Source: an uncultured Prevotellaceae bacterium (GTDB lineage Bacteria > Bacteroidota > Bacteroidia > Bacteroidales > Bacteroidaceae). From it: a DNA stretch of 40,635 nucleotides. The notes beneath the pieces were generated by a model. That model ran no database searches. It was given only the letters and a program-made list of their open reading frames with translations, and was not told the origin of the DNA. The stretch covers positions 1-40,635 of the forward strand of contig CALFJA010000014.1 in NCBI GenBank assembly GCA_937877605.1, given 5' to 3'. The position numbers were made by a program, and so were the translations under genes. Below, piece by piece: positions 7,891 through 16,433 of the stretch; the first letter of the stretch is position 1; each line of letters opens with the position of its first letter.

Positions 7891-7912
7891 TTGTCGGTTT
7901 ACGGGCGACTGC

Positions 7913-8227
7913 CTAGAGCAGCGCCTTGAATTTCTCCTCGAGCACTGGTTTCGGGGCGGCTCCCACGAACTTGTCCACCATCTGGCCGTCCTTGAAGAAC
8001 AGTATGGTGGGGATGTTGCGGATGCCGAACTCTGCTGCGAGTTCCTCGTTTTCCTCCACATCGCACTTGCCGACGACAATCTTGCCGTCGTATTCCGATG
8101 CCAGTTGTGAGACGATGGGACCGAGCATGCGGCAGGGACCGCACCAGGTAGCCCAGAAGTCTACCACCAGGGGCAGACTGCCGGTGCGCAGCGATTCAAA
8201 GTTCTCGCTTGTGATGTTTACTTCCAT
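7913..8227 (-). CDS. trxA: Thioredoxin
   Basis: Small cytoplasmic dithiol-disulfide oxidoreductase. The 104-residue protein is a single thioredoxin domain with WCGPC (Cys-29, Cys-32), the buried Asp-23 of the VVDFWA strand, and the cis-proline motif NIPT near residue 72. There is no signal peptide or TM helix. The start ATG at 8227 is preceded by an A-rich leader, typical of this phylum. It lies 81 bp downstream of dnaE on the same strand and is probably co-transcribed with it, though a promoter in the gap (a near match with ACTATTTG) cannot be excluded. Transcription ends at the hairpin 7856-7890. Confidence 0.95.
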   Translation of the reverse strand: MEVNITSENFESLRTGSLPLVVDFWATWCGPCRMLGPIVSQLASEYDGKIVVGKCDVEENEELAAEFGIRNIPTILFFKDGQMVDKFVGAAPKPVLEEKFKALL

Positions 8228-8308
8228 TGTTTTCCTTTCTTTTTATTGTTAGTTGTTGAGTGATAGGCAAATAGTGTGCCAGTAGGGAGCGTATGCCATC
8301 CGGTCAGG

Positions 8309-11300
8309 TCAGTCGATGGCGTAGCTGATGTCCTCGATGCTGTCAAGGAAGTCGATGACTTTCCTTGTCAGGGCGATTCTTCCTGAAGAAGAGTGCAGCA
8401 TGACGCTTTTCTGTGTGGCGGGATCGTCCAACTGGAAGTAGAGGTCGACGGTGCCTTTGTTGTCGTGTGCCAGCGACCGAAGGCTCTCGAAAATGTCCTT
8501 GACAAGTTTGTTGGCGTCGATTCTCAGCGTGATTTGCTTGATTTGCGTGCCCTCCACATTCTGCATGTACTGCACATCGTTCAGGTGAAGGTTCCAGTAA
8601 TTGCTGTTCTTGAAGCGCTTGAAGGTGTTGCCCTTGACAAAGATGGTGCTTCCTTGGACGAACATGCCGCGCCAGTGTCCCCACTCTTCGCCGAAGAGGC
8701 GCAGCTCGCCGGTGCCTTCGAAGTCCTCCAGCGTGACGAAGCCGCAGGGCACGCCTTTCTTGTCGGTGGCACTCTTCACATTGGTGACGATGCCTCCCAG
8801 GGAGAATTCCTTCTTGGTGGCAAGTTTTTCAAGGTCCTCCAGTTCACTGCAATTGGTGTTGCACAGAGCCTTGAATACGGCAATGAATTCATCGAGGGGG
8901 TGTGCCGAGAGGTAGATTCCAACCAGCTCGCGCTCCCTGTTCAGCAGTTCGATGTTGCTCCAGGGCTCCGTTTCGGGAATGGCTGGCTTGGCTATCTCGA
9001 CGGAATCGGCGCCGCCGAAGAGCGAGTTCTGCGCCTGTGCCTGCTCAGTCTGGTAGAGTTGTCCGTAGCGGATGAGGGTGTCGAGGAACGAAAGCCCCTT
9101 CTTGGTTACGCCCATGTACTGATAGCGCGGAATACCGAAGCTGTCGAAGGCACCGCTGAAGACCAGCGTTTCCAAGGCACTGCGGTTCACATTGCCCAGG
9201 TCCACCCGCTCCACGAAGTCGTAGATGTCCTTGTAGGGGCCGTGTTCCTTCCGTTCGCGTATGATGGCTTCCGCCGCGTTGTTGCCCATGCCCTTGATGG
9301 CGGCGAGGCCGAAGCGTATCTGTCCCTTGGCATTCACGCCGAACTTCTGGTAGCTTTCGTTCACATCGGGTCCCAGCGTGGCAATCTTCATGGCGCGGCA
9401 CTCGTCCATCAGCTTGGTGGTTTCCTTGATGTCGTCCTTGCGCCGGCTCATGATGGCGGCCATGAACTCGGCAGGGTAGTGGGCCTTGAGGTACGCCGTC
9501 TGGTAGGCCAGCCAGGAATAGCAGGTGGCGTGGCTCTTGTTGAAGGCATACTTGGCAAATTCGGTCCAGTCGCTCCATATCTTCTGCAGCACTTTCTGAT
9601 CGTGCCCGTGTTCTTTTCCGCCTCTGTAGAAGAGTTGTTCCAGTTCCGCCATCTTCTCCTTTTGCTTTTTTCCCATGGCCTTGCGGAGGGTATCGCTCTG
9701 CCCGCGGGTGAACCCTGCCAGTTGACGTGAGAGCAACATGACCTGCTCCTGATAGACGGTGATGCCGTAGGTGTCCTTCAGGTATTTCTCCATGCATGGA
9801 ATGTCGTAGCTGACCAGCGAGGGGTCGTGCTTCCGCTTGATGAATTGCGGGATGTACTGCATGGGTCCCGGACGGTAGAGGGCGTTCATTGCGATGAGGT
9901 CTTCAAAGACGGTGGGTTTCAGTTCCCGCAGGTTCTTCTGCATGCCGGCCGACTCAAACTGGAAGGTTCCCGTGGTGCGGCCCTCCTGGTAGAGCTTGTA
10001 GGTGAGTTCATCGTCTATCGGAATGTTCTCCAGGTCGATGCGGACGCCCTTTGTCTGGTAGATAATGTCGGTGGCGTCCTTCAACTCCGAGAGAGTCTTC
10101 AGGCCGAGGAAGTCCATCTTGATGAGCCCGGTGTCCTCGATGACATGGCCGTCAAATTGCGTGCAGTTGGTCTTTTCGCCCTTGAAGTCGGGGTCGTCGG
10201 CAGTGGAAAGGGGCACCCAATCGCTGATGGGGTCGCGGCAGATGATGAACCCGCAGGCGTGGATGCCTGTTCCGCGCACCGTTCCTTCCAGCATCTTGGC
10301 GTACTTTATGGTGTTGCGTTCCTTCGGGTTGGGCGACGTCTCGGCGTCGCGCAGCACGGTGGAGAAGGGGATGGCGTTGGCCAGCGTCATCTTCATTTCG
10401 TTCGGAAGCCGGTCGGGGATGCTCTTGCAGAGTTCGTTGGCCCGGTCGAGCGAAAGGTCTTCAACCCGCGCGACATCCTTGATGGAGTTCTTGGTGGCCA
10501 TGGTTGAATAGGTGATGATGTGGGCGCAGCGGTCGTAGCCGTACTTGCCCTCCACCCATTTGAGCACCTTTCCGCGTCCGTCGTCGTCGAAGTCGGTGTC
10601 GATATCGGGCAGGGAGATGCGGTCGGGATTGAGGAACCGCTCGAACAGCAGGTCGTACTTGAGCGGGTCTATCTGTGTGATGCCGAGGCAATAGGCCACC
10701 ACCGAACCGGCTGCCGAGCCTCGTCCGGGTCCCACCATGACGCCAAGATCGTTGCGTGCGGCGTTGATGAAGTCCTGCACAATGAGGAAGTAGCCGGGGA
10801 ATCCCATGGTCTTCATGATGTGGAGTTCGAAGCGTATGCGCTCGTCGACCTCCTCGGAGAGTGTCTCTCCGTAGAGCCGGTGTGCTCCCTCGTAGGAAAG
10901 TTTCTTGAGATAGTCGGCCTCGAGCTTGATGCGGTAGAGGCGGTCGATGCCTCCGAGGTGCTCAATCTTCTTCCGTCCCTCGTCCTCCGGCAGCGTGTTC
11001 TCGCCGTTTTCGTCGGAGGTGAACTCCTTGACGAGCTGCTCGGGGGTGTATTGGCGGCGTATGTCTTCTTCCGTGGCGAAGTCCTCGGGGATGGGGAAGA
11101 AGGGCATGATGGGGTCGTGGTTGATGCTGTAGAACTCCACCTTGTCGAGTATTTCGAGGGTGTTGCCCAGTGCCTGTGGCACATCGGCGAAGAGGGTGTT
11201 CATTTCCTGACGGGTCTTGAACCACTCCTGCTTGGTATAGAGCAGGCGGTTGGGCTCGTCTATCTTGGTTGCGGTAGACACGCAGAGCAGGTGGTCGTGT

Positions 11301-12016
11301 GCCTCTGCGTCTTCCTGGTCGACGAAGTGGGAGTCGTTCGTGCAGACGGTCTTGATGCCATATTCCTCGGCCAGTTGGAGAATGACCTTGTTGGCCTTCT
11401 GTTGCAGGGGGTAGGTCTCGCGGTTTGCCCTTATGGACGGGTCGGTCACTTCGTGCCGCTGGAGTTCAAGGTAGTAGTCGTCGCCGAACACGCGCTGGTA
11501 GAATTCTATGGTTTCGCGTGCGCCGGCAATGTCGTCGTTGATAATCTTGTGGGGAACCTCGCCGGCGATGCATGCCGAGCAGACGATGAGCCCCTCGTGG
11601 AAGCGCTCCAGGTCGGCCCTGTCGGTACGGGGACGGCTGTAGAATCCGTCGACCCATGCGCGGGATACGAGCTTGAGGAGGTTCTTGTAGCCCTCCTGGT
11701 TCTTGGCCAGCACGATGAGGTGGTAGCCGCTCATGTCGCCCTTGTCCTTCTGTTTGTCTTCCTTCCTGCGGTGTGCCACATACATCTCGCAGCCGAAGAT
11801 GGGCTTGAAGGGCTCCTGTCCGGCCTTCTTCCGCTCCTTGTTTATCTTGTTGGTGTAGTCGAAAAACTCCTTGATGCCGTACATGGCGCCGTGGTCTGTG
11901 ATGGCCATGCCGCGCATGCCGTCGGCAACGGCTTTGTCGACGAGCCGCTTGATGGATGCCTGACCGTCCAGGATGGAGTAGTAGGTGTGGACATGGAGGT
12001 GTATGAAGTCTTCCAT
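8309..12016 (-). CDS. dnaE: DNA polymerase III alpha subunit
   Basis: Catalytic subunit of the replicative polymerase. The 1235-residue protein begins with a PHP domain (FIHLHVHTYYSILDG, residues 3-17). The C-family polymerase palm has the catalytic PDIDTDF motif (Asp-471, Asp-473) after GPGRGSAAGS. Then come the fingers and helix-hairpin-helix region (GMGNNAAEAI) and a C-terminal OB fold (about 1000-1090) for single-stranded DNA. It is DnaE1-like in layout, without the exonuclease insert of PolC. The frame opens at 12055, but the ATG at 12016 (MEDFIHLHVH) gives the family N-terminus and lies 88 bp after a consensus promoter box. Next gene downstream is trxA. Confidence 0.96.
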   Translation of the reverse strand: MEDFIHLHVHTYYSILDGQASIKRLVDKAVADGMRGMAITDHGAMYGIKEFFDYTNKINKERKKAGQEPFKPIFGCEMYVAHRRKEDKQKDKGDMSGYHLIVLAKNQEGYKNLLKLVSRAWVDGFYSRPRTDRADLERFHEGLIVCSACIAGEVPHKIINDDIAGARETIEFYQRVFGDDYYLELQRHEVTDPSIRANRETYPLQQKANKVILQLAEEYGIKTVCTNDSHFVDQEDAEAHDHLLCVSTATKIDEPNRLLYTKQEWFKTRQEMNTLFADVPQALGNTLEILDKVEFYSINHDPIMPFFPIPEDFATEEDIRRQYTPEQLVKEFTSDENGENTLPEDEGRKKIEHLGGIDRLYRIKLEADYLKKLSYEGAHRLYGETLSEEVDERIRFELHIMKTMGFPGYFLIVQDFINAARNDLGVMVGPGRGSAAGSVVAYCLGITQIDPLKYDLLFERFLNPDRISLPDIDTDFDDDGRGKVLKWVEGKYGYDRCAHIITYSTMATKNSIKDVARVEDLSLDRANELCKSIPDRLPNEMKMTLANAIPFSTVLRDAETSPNPKERNTIKYAKMLEGTVRGTGIHACGFIICRDPISDWVPLSTADDPDFKGEKTNCTQFDGHVIEDTGLIKMDFLGLKTLSELKDATDIIYQTKGVRIDLENIPIDDELTYKLYQEGRTTGTFQFESAGMQKNLRELKPTVFEDLIAMNALYRPGPMQYIPQFIKRKHDPSLVSYDIPCMEKYLKDTYGITVYQEQVMLLSRQLAGFTRGQSDTLRKAMGKKQKEKMAELEQLFYRGGKEHGHDQKVLQKIWSDWTEFAKYAFNKSHATCYSWLAYQTAYLKAHYPAEFMAAIMSRRKDDIKETTKLMDECRAMKIATLGPDVNESYQKFGVNAKGQIRFGLAAIKGMGNNAAEAIIRERKEHGPYKDIYDFVERVDLGNVNRSALETLVFSGAFDSFGIPRYQYMGVTKKGLSFLDTLIRYGQLYQTEQAQAQNSLFGGADSVEIAKPAIPETEPWSNIELLNRERELVGIYLSAHPLDEFIAVFKALCNTNCSELEDLEKLATKKEFSLGGIVTNVKSATDKKGVPCGFVTLEDFEGTGELRLFGEEWGHWRGMFVQGSTIFVKGNTFKRFKNSNYWNLHLNDVQYMQNVEGTQIKQITLRIDANKLVKDIFESLRSLAHDNKGTVDLYFQLDDPATQKSVMLHSSSGRIALTRKVIDFLDSIEDISYAID

Positions 12017-12103
12017 AGTGGATGAAATGTAAAGTGAGTAAGAAAATCTCCGCAATCCTTTTGGACAAAGAGGGTTGCGAAGATTCTGCAGTTTTCAGTG
12101 CTT

Positions 12104-12135
12104 CAAAAGTACAATTTTCCGTCGACTTGGACAAC
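12104..12135 (-). promoter_or_regulatory. Promoter for dnaE-trxA
   Basis: On the minus strand GTTG (12132-12135, one mismatch to TTTG), 20 bp, TACTTTTG (12104-12111), a full match to TAnnTTTG. The same box pair and spacing occurs in front of the DUF1599 gene (20375-20406). Confidence 0.65.
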
Positions 12136-12375
12136 TGATTTTTCCGAAAAATCATGCAATTTTTTGCTTTTCCGCTTGTTCTTTCGGCGGAATGGTTTTT
12201 CGGATGGGTTTTGCCTGCCTGTCTGCGGTCTCGTTTATGAAAGTTGCCCGCTGTTGGATTTGGGGATAAAAAAGCGGTTCCGACAGTGTGAAACAGTAAT
12301 GGTGAAAACTTGCTAATACGCTTATTCACAGTGCTTTGCGTGTATATGCGCACCATATGTCCTGTGTGCGTTTTC

Positions 12376-12458
12376 CGTTTGGGGCTCAAACGCCTTCCGT
12401 TTAGGCTCCAAACGCGCGCTGTTTGGGCTCCAAATGCAATCCGTTTGGGGCTCAGTTG
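12376..12458 (+). repeat. 22-bp-period palindrome array, locus B (four units, best copy)
   Basis: Four 17-bp imperfect palindromes start at 12376, 12398, 12420 and 12442, exactly 22 bp apart: CGTTTGGGGCTCAAACG, CGTTTAGGCTCCAAACG, TGTTTGGGCTCCAAATG and CGTTTGGGGCTCAGTTG. The 5-bp spacers CCTTC, CGCGC and CAATC are unrelated. Each unit can form a hairpin of 5-7 bp. Arrays with the same period are at 7597, 20690, 22866 and 33535. Confidence 0.85.
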
Positions 12459-12546
12459 GAAAACGGGTGGAAAGTATAGTTTTCCGCACCTGGAACATCT
12501 TGAATTGTCACCCCAGGACAACTGGAGCGCAAAAAGCAGTCGAAAA

Positions 12547-12578
12547 TTTGCCCGTCCGGCAAAATTTATATAATTTTG
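12547..12578 (+). promoter_or_regulatory. Promoter for psd-pssA
   Basis: TTTG (12547-12550), 20 bp, TAATTTTG (12571-12578), both boxes matching the Bacteroidetes consensus. The expected start near 12584 leaves a leader of about 22 nt before the psd ATG. Confidence 0.75.
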
Positions 12579-12606
12579 CAGGGATATATGCATTGCAGCT
12601 GCAATT

Positions 12607-13329
12607 ATGGGAAAGAGAATCAAGAAACTGAAAAAAATCCGCTTCCATCACGAAGGCGTCAACACCCTGACCTGGGGCGGCATCGTGCTGGCAACAATTT
12701 CACTGCTATTATACAGGGGCTTTGACTCGAAGATACCTTTCTGGTGCTTCCTTGTGGCGTTCGGCTCGGTCTATGCCGTGGTGGTCAACTTCTTCCGTTG
12801 CCCCCGCCGTGAGTTCGGAACCGACGACGTGGAAGGCCTTGTGGTGGCTCCTGCCGACGGAAAGGTGGTGGTCATCGAGGAGGTTGAGGAGCACGAATAC
12901 TTCCACGACCGCCGACTCATGGTCAGTATCTTCATGAGCCTGTTCAATGTACACGCCAACTGGTTCCCCGTGGAAGGGAAAGTCAAGTTCGTACACCATC
13001 AGGACGGCAACTTCCACAAGGCCTGGCTGCCCAAGGCCAGCGAGGAAAACGAACATGCGGACATCATGATTACCACTCCCGAAGGCGTGGACATCCTCTG
13101 CCGCCAGATAGCTGGTGCGGTGGCACGCCGCATCGTCACCTATGCAAAACCCGACGAGGAATGCTACATCGACGAGCATCTCGGGTTCATAAAGTTCGGT
13201 TCCCGTGTCGATGTCTACCTTCCACTGGGCACGGAAGTGCTGGTGAAGATGGGACAGTCGACCGTGGGTGACCAGACAGTCATTGCCAAACTCAAACTGC
13301 CTGCCAATGATCAAGAAGCACATACCTAA
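12607..13329 (+). CDS. psd: Phosphatidylserine decarboxylase proenzyme (short PSD type)
   Basis: Makes phosphatidylethanolamine from phosphatidylserine at the inner membrane. The 240-residue proenzyme has one or two hydrophobic helices (about 22-58), the APADGKV motif, FMSLFNVHANWFPV, and the self-cleavage site KFGSR. Cleavage between Gly-198 and Ser-199 would turn the serine into the pyruvoyl cofactor. The FGSR site and short length mark the archaetidylserine/PSD-like subgroup rather than the longer LGST-type enzymes. It overlaps pssA by 23 bp, so substrate supply and decarboxylation are translated together. The start at 12607 fits the promoter at 12547-12578. Confidence 0.94.
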   Translation: MGKRIKKLKKIRFHHEGVNTLTWGGIVLATISLLLYRGFDSKIPFWCFLVAFGSVYAVVVNFFRCPRREFGTDDVEGLVVAPADGKVVVIEEVEEHEYFHDRRLMVSIFMSLFNVHANWFPVEGKVKFVHHQDGNFHKAWLPKASEENEHADIMITTPEGVDILCRQIAGAVARRIVTYAKPDEECYIDEHLGFIKFGSRVDVYLPLGTEVLVKMGQSTVGDQTVIAKLKLPANDQEAHT

Positions 13330-14014
13330 CTCACTGACCTGCTGCAACCTTATCTGCGGCTGCGCGGCAACGGTGTTTGCCCTGAAGGGAAGCGCCGAGA
13401 CGGCGTTGCTCTTCATCGTGGGCGGCGCCGTGTTCGATTTCTTCGACGGTTTTGCCGCACGCCTGCTGAAAGTCTCCTCCCCCATAGGCAAGGAACTGGA
13501 TTCGCTGGCCGATGTGGTGACTTTCGGCGTGGCACCCTCAGCCATGCTCTTCTTCGCACTGCAAAACCTCCCCACCGACACCGGTGCAGGATGGCAGCAA
13601 GGCGATGCCGTGCCCTTTGTGGCATTCCTCATGGCCGCCTTCTCGGCCCTCCGGCTGGCCAAGTTCAACCTCGACGAAAGACAGGCCACATCGTTCCTGG
13701 GACTCCCCACACCGGCCAACGCCCTCTTCTGGGCCTCGCTGCTCATACTACTCCAACGGGAAAACCTGTTCAGCGGATATACCGGATGGGTACTGCTGTT
13801 CCTCATGTGTGTGAGTTGCGCGCTGCTGGTGAGCGAAATACCCATGTTCGCACTTAAGTTCAAGTCGAAGTCATGGGCCGAAAACAAACAGCGATACTTA
13901 TTCATCCTGCTCTCACTGGCCATCATCGTATGGCAGGGTCCGCTCATAGCATGGTCGCTCATCATACTATTCTATGTGGCATTCTCCATGATGGATTATA
14001 TCCGTAAAATGTAA
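13307..14014 (+). CDS. pssA: CDP-diacylglycerol--serine O-phosphatidyltransferase
   Basis: Integral membrane enzyme that condenses CDP-diacylglycerol with serine to give phosphatidylserine, the substrate of the preceding gene. The 235-residue protein contains the complete CDP-alcohol phosphotransferase signature with exact spacing: Asp-44, Asp-47, Gly-48, Ala-51, Arg-52, Gly-61, Asp-65, Asp-69. About seven to eight hydrophobic helices are visible. The frame is open from 13268, but the ATG at 13307 (MIKKHIPNSLTCCN) gives the usual start and overlaps the end of psd by 23 bp, which suggests translational coupling. The gene is followed after 30 bp by DUF4834, a standard neighbour in Bacteroidales. 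Confidence 0.95.
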   Translation: MIKKHIPNSLTCCNLICGCAATVFALKGSAETALLFIVGGAVFDFFDGFAARLLKVSSPIGKELDSLADVVTFGVAPSAMLFFALQNLPTDTGAGWQQGDAVPFVAFLMAAFSALRLAKFNLDERQATSFLGLPTPANALFWASLLILLQRENLFSGYTGWVLLFLMCVSCALLVSEIPMFALKFKSKSWAENKQRYLFILLSLAIIVWQGPLIAWSLIILFYVAFSMMDYIRKM

Positions 14015-14044
14015 ACGCCTGTCAGACGGCACCATATCCCGACC

Positions 14045-14374
14045 ATGGCAACTCTCCCGGCACAGGCCATCCTCCTGCAGATATTCACGGGGAACGGCAA
14101 CTACAGCCTCCTGATGAAGGCCATTGCCATTGCAGCACTGGCTGTCGCACTATATTATATAATAAGGTATATGGTGGATTATGTACGCAGCGTGCGCCGG
14201 CATCCCCTCTATCAAGCCTACAGGGAAATGAAGTCGGCAATGCGCCAAGCCCGGGAAACGGAACGGCAGCAAGGCACCAGGCAGCAACCTCAGCCACAAC
14301 AACACACCCGGATAGTGCCCGACGATGAGGGAGAATACATTGAATTTGAAGAAGTTAAGGAAGATGAAGCCTGA
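14045..14374 (+). CDS. DUF4834-type small membrane protein
   Basis: The 109-residue protein has one or two hydrophobic segments (about residues 5-14 and 22-42), a basic juxtamembrane stretch (VRSVRRHP), a Gln/Arg-rich linker and a conserved-looking acidic end, DDEGEYIEFEEV. Position after pssA and the ending match the family I know as DUF4834. No activity is known to me. With an N-out or double-spanning topology undecided, the acidic tail could be in the cytoplasm. It is separated from the next gene by 28 bp and belongs to the psd operon. Confidence 0.75.
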   Translation: MATLPAQAILLQIFTGNGNYSLLMKAIAIAALAVALYYIIRYMVDYVRSVRRHPLYQAYREMKSAMRQARETERQQGTRQQPQPQQHTRIVPDDEGEYIEFEEVKEDEA

Positions 14375-14402
14375 GAAATTATCACAAACAAAGCATAAAC
14401 AC

Positions 14403-14906
14403 ATGAAAAAGATTCTATTTTTTGCCGTGACGGCACTGCTGTTTGCCGCCTGTGCAACCACCAAGCTCACCCCCGAAGAAAAGGCAGCACAGCGCAAAGC
14501 CAAGCAGGAAGAGATGCTCCAACTCATCAACAGTCGGCACTTTGTGACACCGATGCGCGTCATGCACTCCAACATGGTGGGCAGCAAAACCATCGACTTC
14601 GGCTATGGCGTGACCGTCAAGGGCGACACCATCATTTCCTACCTGCCCTACATGGGCCGCGCACACAACCTAGCCTATGGCAACGACGAGGGCCTTAACT
14701 TCGTGGGAACCATCACCGAGTACCGCATCGAACGCTCAATGAAAGACGCATACACCGTGCAACTCCTGGCCGCCTCGCCCAACACACTCTACATCTACAC
14801 CTTCCTGGTCTATGACGACGGCAATGTACAACTCTCCGTTACCAGCCGCGACAAGGAAGCCATCGGCTTTAACGGCTCGATAGAACCTCTCAAGGAAGAC
14901 AAGTAA
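14403..14906 (+). CDS. DUF4251-type lipoprotein
   Basis: The 167-residue protein begins with a lipoprotein signal (MKKILFFAVTALLFAAC, Cys-17). A short Lys/Glu-rich helix (residues 22-40) is followed by a beta-rich domain with the pattern FVTPMRVMHSN ... LPYMGRAH, which I recognise as DUF4251. It is probably anchored in the periplasmic face of an envelope membrane; function unknown. The frame is open from 14325, but the ATG at 14403 is the only one that puts the signal peptide at the N-terminus. Last gene of the psd-pssA operon, ended by the terminator at 14924. Confidence 0.8.
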   Translation: MKKILFFAVTALLFAACATTKLTPEEKAAQRKAKQEEMLQLINSRHFVTPMRVMHSNMVGSKTIDFGYGVTVKGDTIISYLPYMGRAHNLAYGNDEGLNFVGTITEYRIERSMKDAYTVQLLAASPNTLYIYTFLVYDDGNVQLSVTSRDKEAIGFNGSIEPLKEDK

Positions 14907-14923
14907 CCCTGACAAACACATAA

Positions 14924-14968
14924 AAGAAGAGTCTCTCCCGACAACGGAAGAGACTCTTCTTGTTTTTT
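14924..14968. terminator. Bidirectional terminator between the psd operon and xthA
   Basis: A 13-bp stem AAGAAGAGTCTCT (14924-14936) / AGAGACTCTTCTT (14949-14961), with a GTTTTTT tract after it on the plus strand and a T-rich run on the minus strand. It sits between convergent genes and can serve both. Confidence 0.85.
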
Positions 14969-15013
14969 ATGCGCAGCCTGCATGGGTGGCCGTCAGGCTG
15001 CTGGTAAGGTGCG

Positions 15014-15763
15014 TCACCTCAGTATCAGTTCCACGGGACAGTGGTCGCTGCCCATGACCTGCGTGTGAATCTTTGCCTCGGCAATGCGCTCTTTCAGTGC
15101 CGCAGAAACCAGGAAATAGTCAATGCGCCACCCGGCGTTCTTCTGGCGGGCCTGAAAACGGTAGCTCCACCAACTGTAGGTTTGCTCGGTTGGGTGGCAA
15201 CTGCGGAATGTGTCGATGAAACCCGCATCGAGCAAGGTGCTCATCTTCGCACGCTCTTCATCGGTAAAGCCGGCATTCTTGTGGTTGGTCGACGGATTCT
15301 TCAGGTCAATCTCCTGGTGCGCCACATTGAGGTCGCCGCACACCACCACGGGTTTCGTCTGTTCAAGGCGTTGCAGATAGGCGCGGAAATCATCCTCCCA
15401 CTGCATGCGGTAGTCCAACCGGCGCAAACCGTCCTGCGAATTCGGGGTGTAGCAGGTCACCAGGAAGAAATCGTCCAGCTCCAAAGTGATGAGCCGCCCC
15501 TCGTGATCGTGGAGATCAATGCCCATGCCGTAGGTGACGGAAAGAGGCTGCTTGCGCGTGAAGACGGCTGTGCCGGAATAGCCTTTCTTGTCGGCATAGT
15601 TCCAGAACGACTGGTAGCCGTCGAACGAAAGAGCCAGCTGGCCTTCCTGCATCTTCGTCTCCTGCAGGCAGAAAAAGTCGGCGTCGAGTTGCTTGAAACT
15701 CTCTTCAAAGCCCTTGCCGACACAGGCTCGCAGCCCGTTTACATTCCAGGAAACGAATTTCAT
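15014..15763 (-). CDS. xthA: Exodeoxyribonuclease III / AP endonuclease
   Basis: Cytoplasmic base-excision-repair enzyme that cuts at abasic sites and trims 3' ends. The 249-residue protein has the ExoIII fold markers in order: WNVNGLRA at the N-terminus, catalytic Glu-35 in LQETK, GDLNVAH (Asp and Asn of the active site), and the C-terminal SDHCPVEL (Asp-240, His-241). Length is normal. The ATG at 15763 shares its first base with the stop codon of the preceding lipoprotein gene (TGATG overlap), so translation is probably coupled. It is the last gene of the minus-strand operon that starts with DUF1599. Confidence 0.95.
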   Translation of the reverse strand: MKFVSWNVNGLRACVGKGFEESFKQLDADFFCLQETKMQEGQLALSFDGYQSFWNYADKKGYSGTAVFTRKQPLSVTYGMGIDLHDHEGRLITLELDDFFLVTCYTPNSQDGLRRLDYRMQWEDDFRAYLQRLEQTKPVVVCGDLNVAHQEIDLKNPSTNHKNAGFTDEERAKMSTLLDAGFIDTFRSCHPTEQTYSWWSYRFQARQKNAGWRIDYFLVSAALKERIAEAKIHTQVMGSDHCPVELILR

Positions 15764-16386
15764 CAGAACAAATCAATGCTGCCTGCCGACTTCTTCGACG
15801 ATGTGAAGGTAAAGCCTATGGCGTTGAACGAAACCGGTGAGCCATTCACATAGAGCGAGGTGACTACCAACTGGATGCGCTGCGCCTCGTCGTTGCCCTG
15901 CACATAGCAGAACGCTGGCTCCTGATAGACCTCTGCCATGACGGCATAGGAGTCGTCACCGCCTTCAAGGCTGAAGGAGATACCGTCGCTCAGAAGGGAG
16001 AAGGCATACTCACCCTTGGCCGAATAGCAGATGTTGTATTTCATGATGAGGTCTTTCTTCACGGTCGTATTGGACAAAGCCTCTTTCAGTGCGTCGTTCT
16101 CTTTTACGCCGCGTCCCAGCTGCTCGACGGGGAAGTTGCGCAGAAGGATGGTCTGGCTCTCGGCCGTCCACTGTACATTTTCAATGCTCACCTCATCGGA
16201 AGCCTTGCCGTCGACGATGAAGAAGGCCTTGCATGTTCCTGTGTAGGTCCCCTTCATGTTGTTGATTGCCTTGAGGACATCCTCATAAGTGGGTGTATTG
16301 TCGTCATCGCCGCCGCATGAAACGAGCACCGATGTACTGCTCACGGCCAGCAGGGCCATGACAAATAGGTTGAAAAATCTTTTCAT
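15763..16386 (-). CDS. Lipoprotein with a DUF4840-like domain, function unknown
   Basis: The 207-residue protein starts with a lipoprotein signal (hydrophobic 5-22, lipid-acceptor Cys-24 followed by GGDDD). The Asp run after the cysteine resembles the acidic surface-export signal known for Bacteroidetes lipoproteins, so exposure at the cell surface is possible. The remainder is a beta-rich domain beginning TYEDVLKAINNMKGTYTG, which resembles DUF4840; that name is uncertain. The frame is open to 16557, but only the ATG at 16386 starts at the signal peptide. It lies 47 bp after folE and overlaps xthA by one base. Confidence 0.7.
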   Translation of the reverse strand: MKRFFNLFVMALLAVSSTSVLVSCGGDDDNTPTYEDVLKAINNMKGTYTGTCKAFFIVDGKASDEVSIENVQWTAESQTILLRNFPVEQLGRGVKENDALKEALSNTTVKKDLIMKYNICYSAKGEYAFSLLSDGISFSLEGGDDSYAVMAEVYQEPAFCYVQGNDEAQRIQLVVTSLYVNGSPVSFNAIGFTFTSSKKSAGSIDLF

Positions 16387-16433
16387 TGGTTCTTTTGTTT
16401 TTGTTTGTTTTGGGTGATACTTGCCGTTGTTCC

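Larger units (their letters stand above)
7484..7912. other. 429-bp gap between convergent genes: terminators plus repeats
   Basis: No credible gene is seen. The gap holds, in order, a short copy of the GAAATGTTAA/CTTTACA element (7491-7520), the tsaE terminator (7528-7560), a degenerate 22-bp-period palindrome array (7597-7680), an uncharacterised 130-bp stretch, a full 46-bp copy of the same element (7809-7854) and the trxA terminator (7856-7890). Confidence 0.7.
12017..12606. other. 590-bp divergent gap between dnaE and psd
   Basis: No credible gene is seen. It holds the dnaE promoter (12104-12135, minus), the best 22-bp-period palindrome array of the window (12376-12458) and the psd promoter (12547-12578, plus). 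An inverted pair CGCAC / GTGCG lies just before the array (about 12352-12370). The stretch 12140-12340 shows nothing I can name. Confidence 0.7.

Noticed and set aside
7766..8110. 114-codon plus-strand frame opposite trxA
   Set aside because: It crosses the trxA terminator hairpin and is antisense to a certain gene.
12376..12458. CRISPR array
   Set aside because: The spacers are only 5 bp, the repeats vary between units, and no cas gene is in the window.
12376..12458. Terminator cluster
   Set aside because: Units lack T-tracts, and the array lies between divergent genes where no transcript needs to end.
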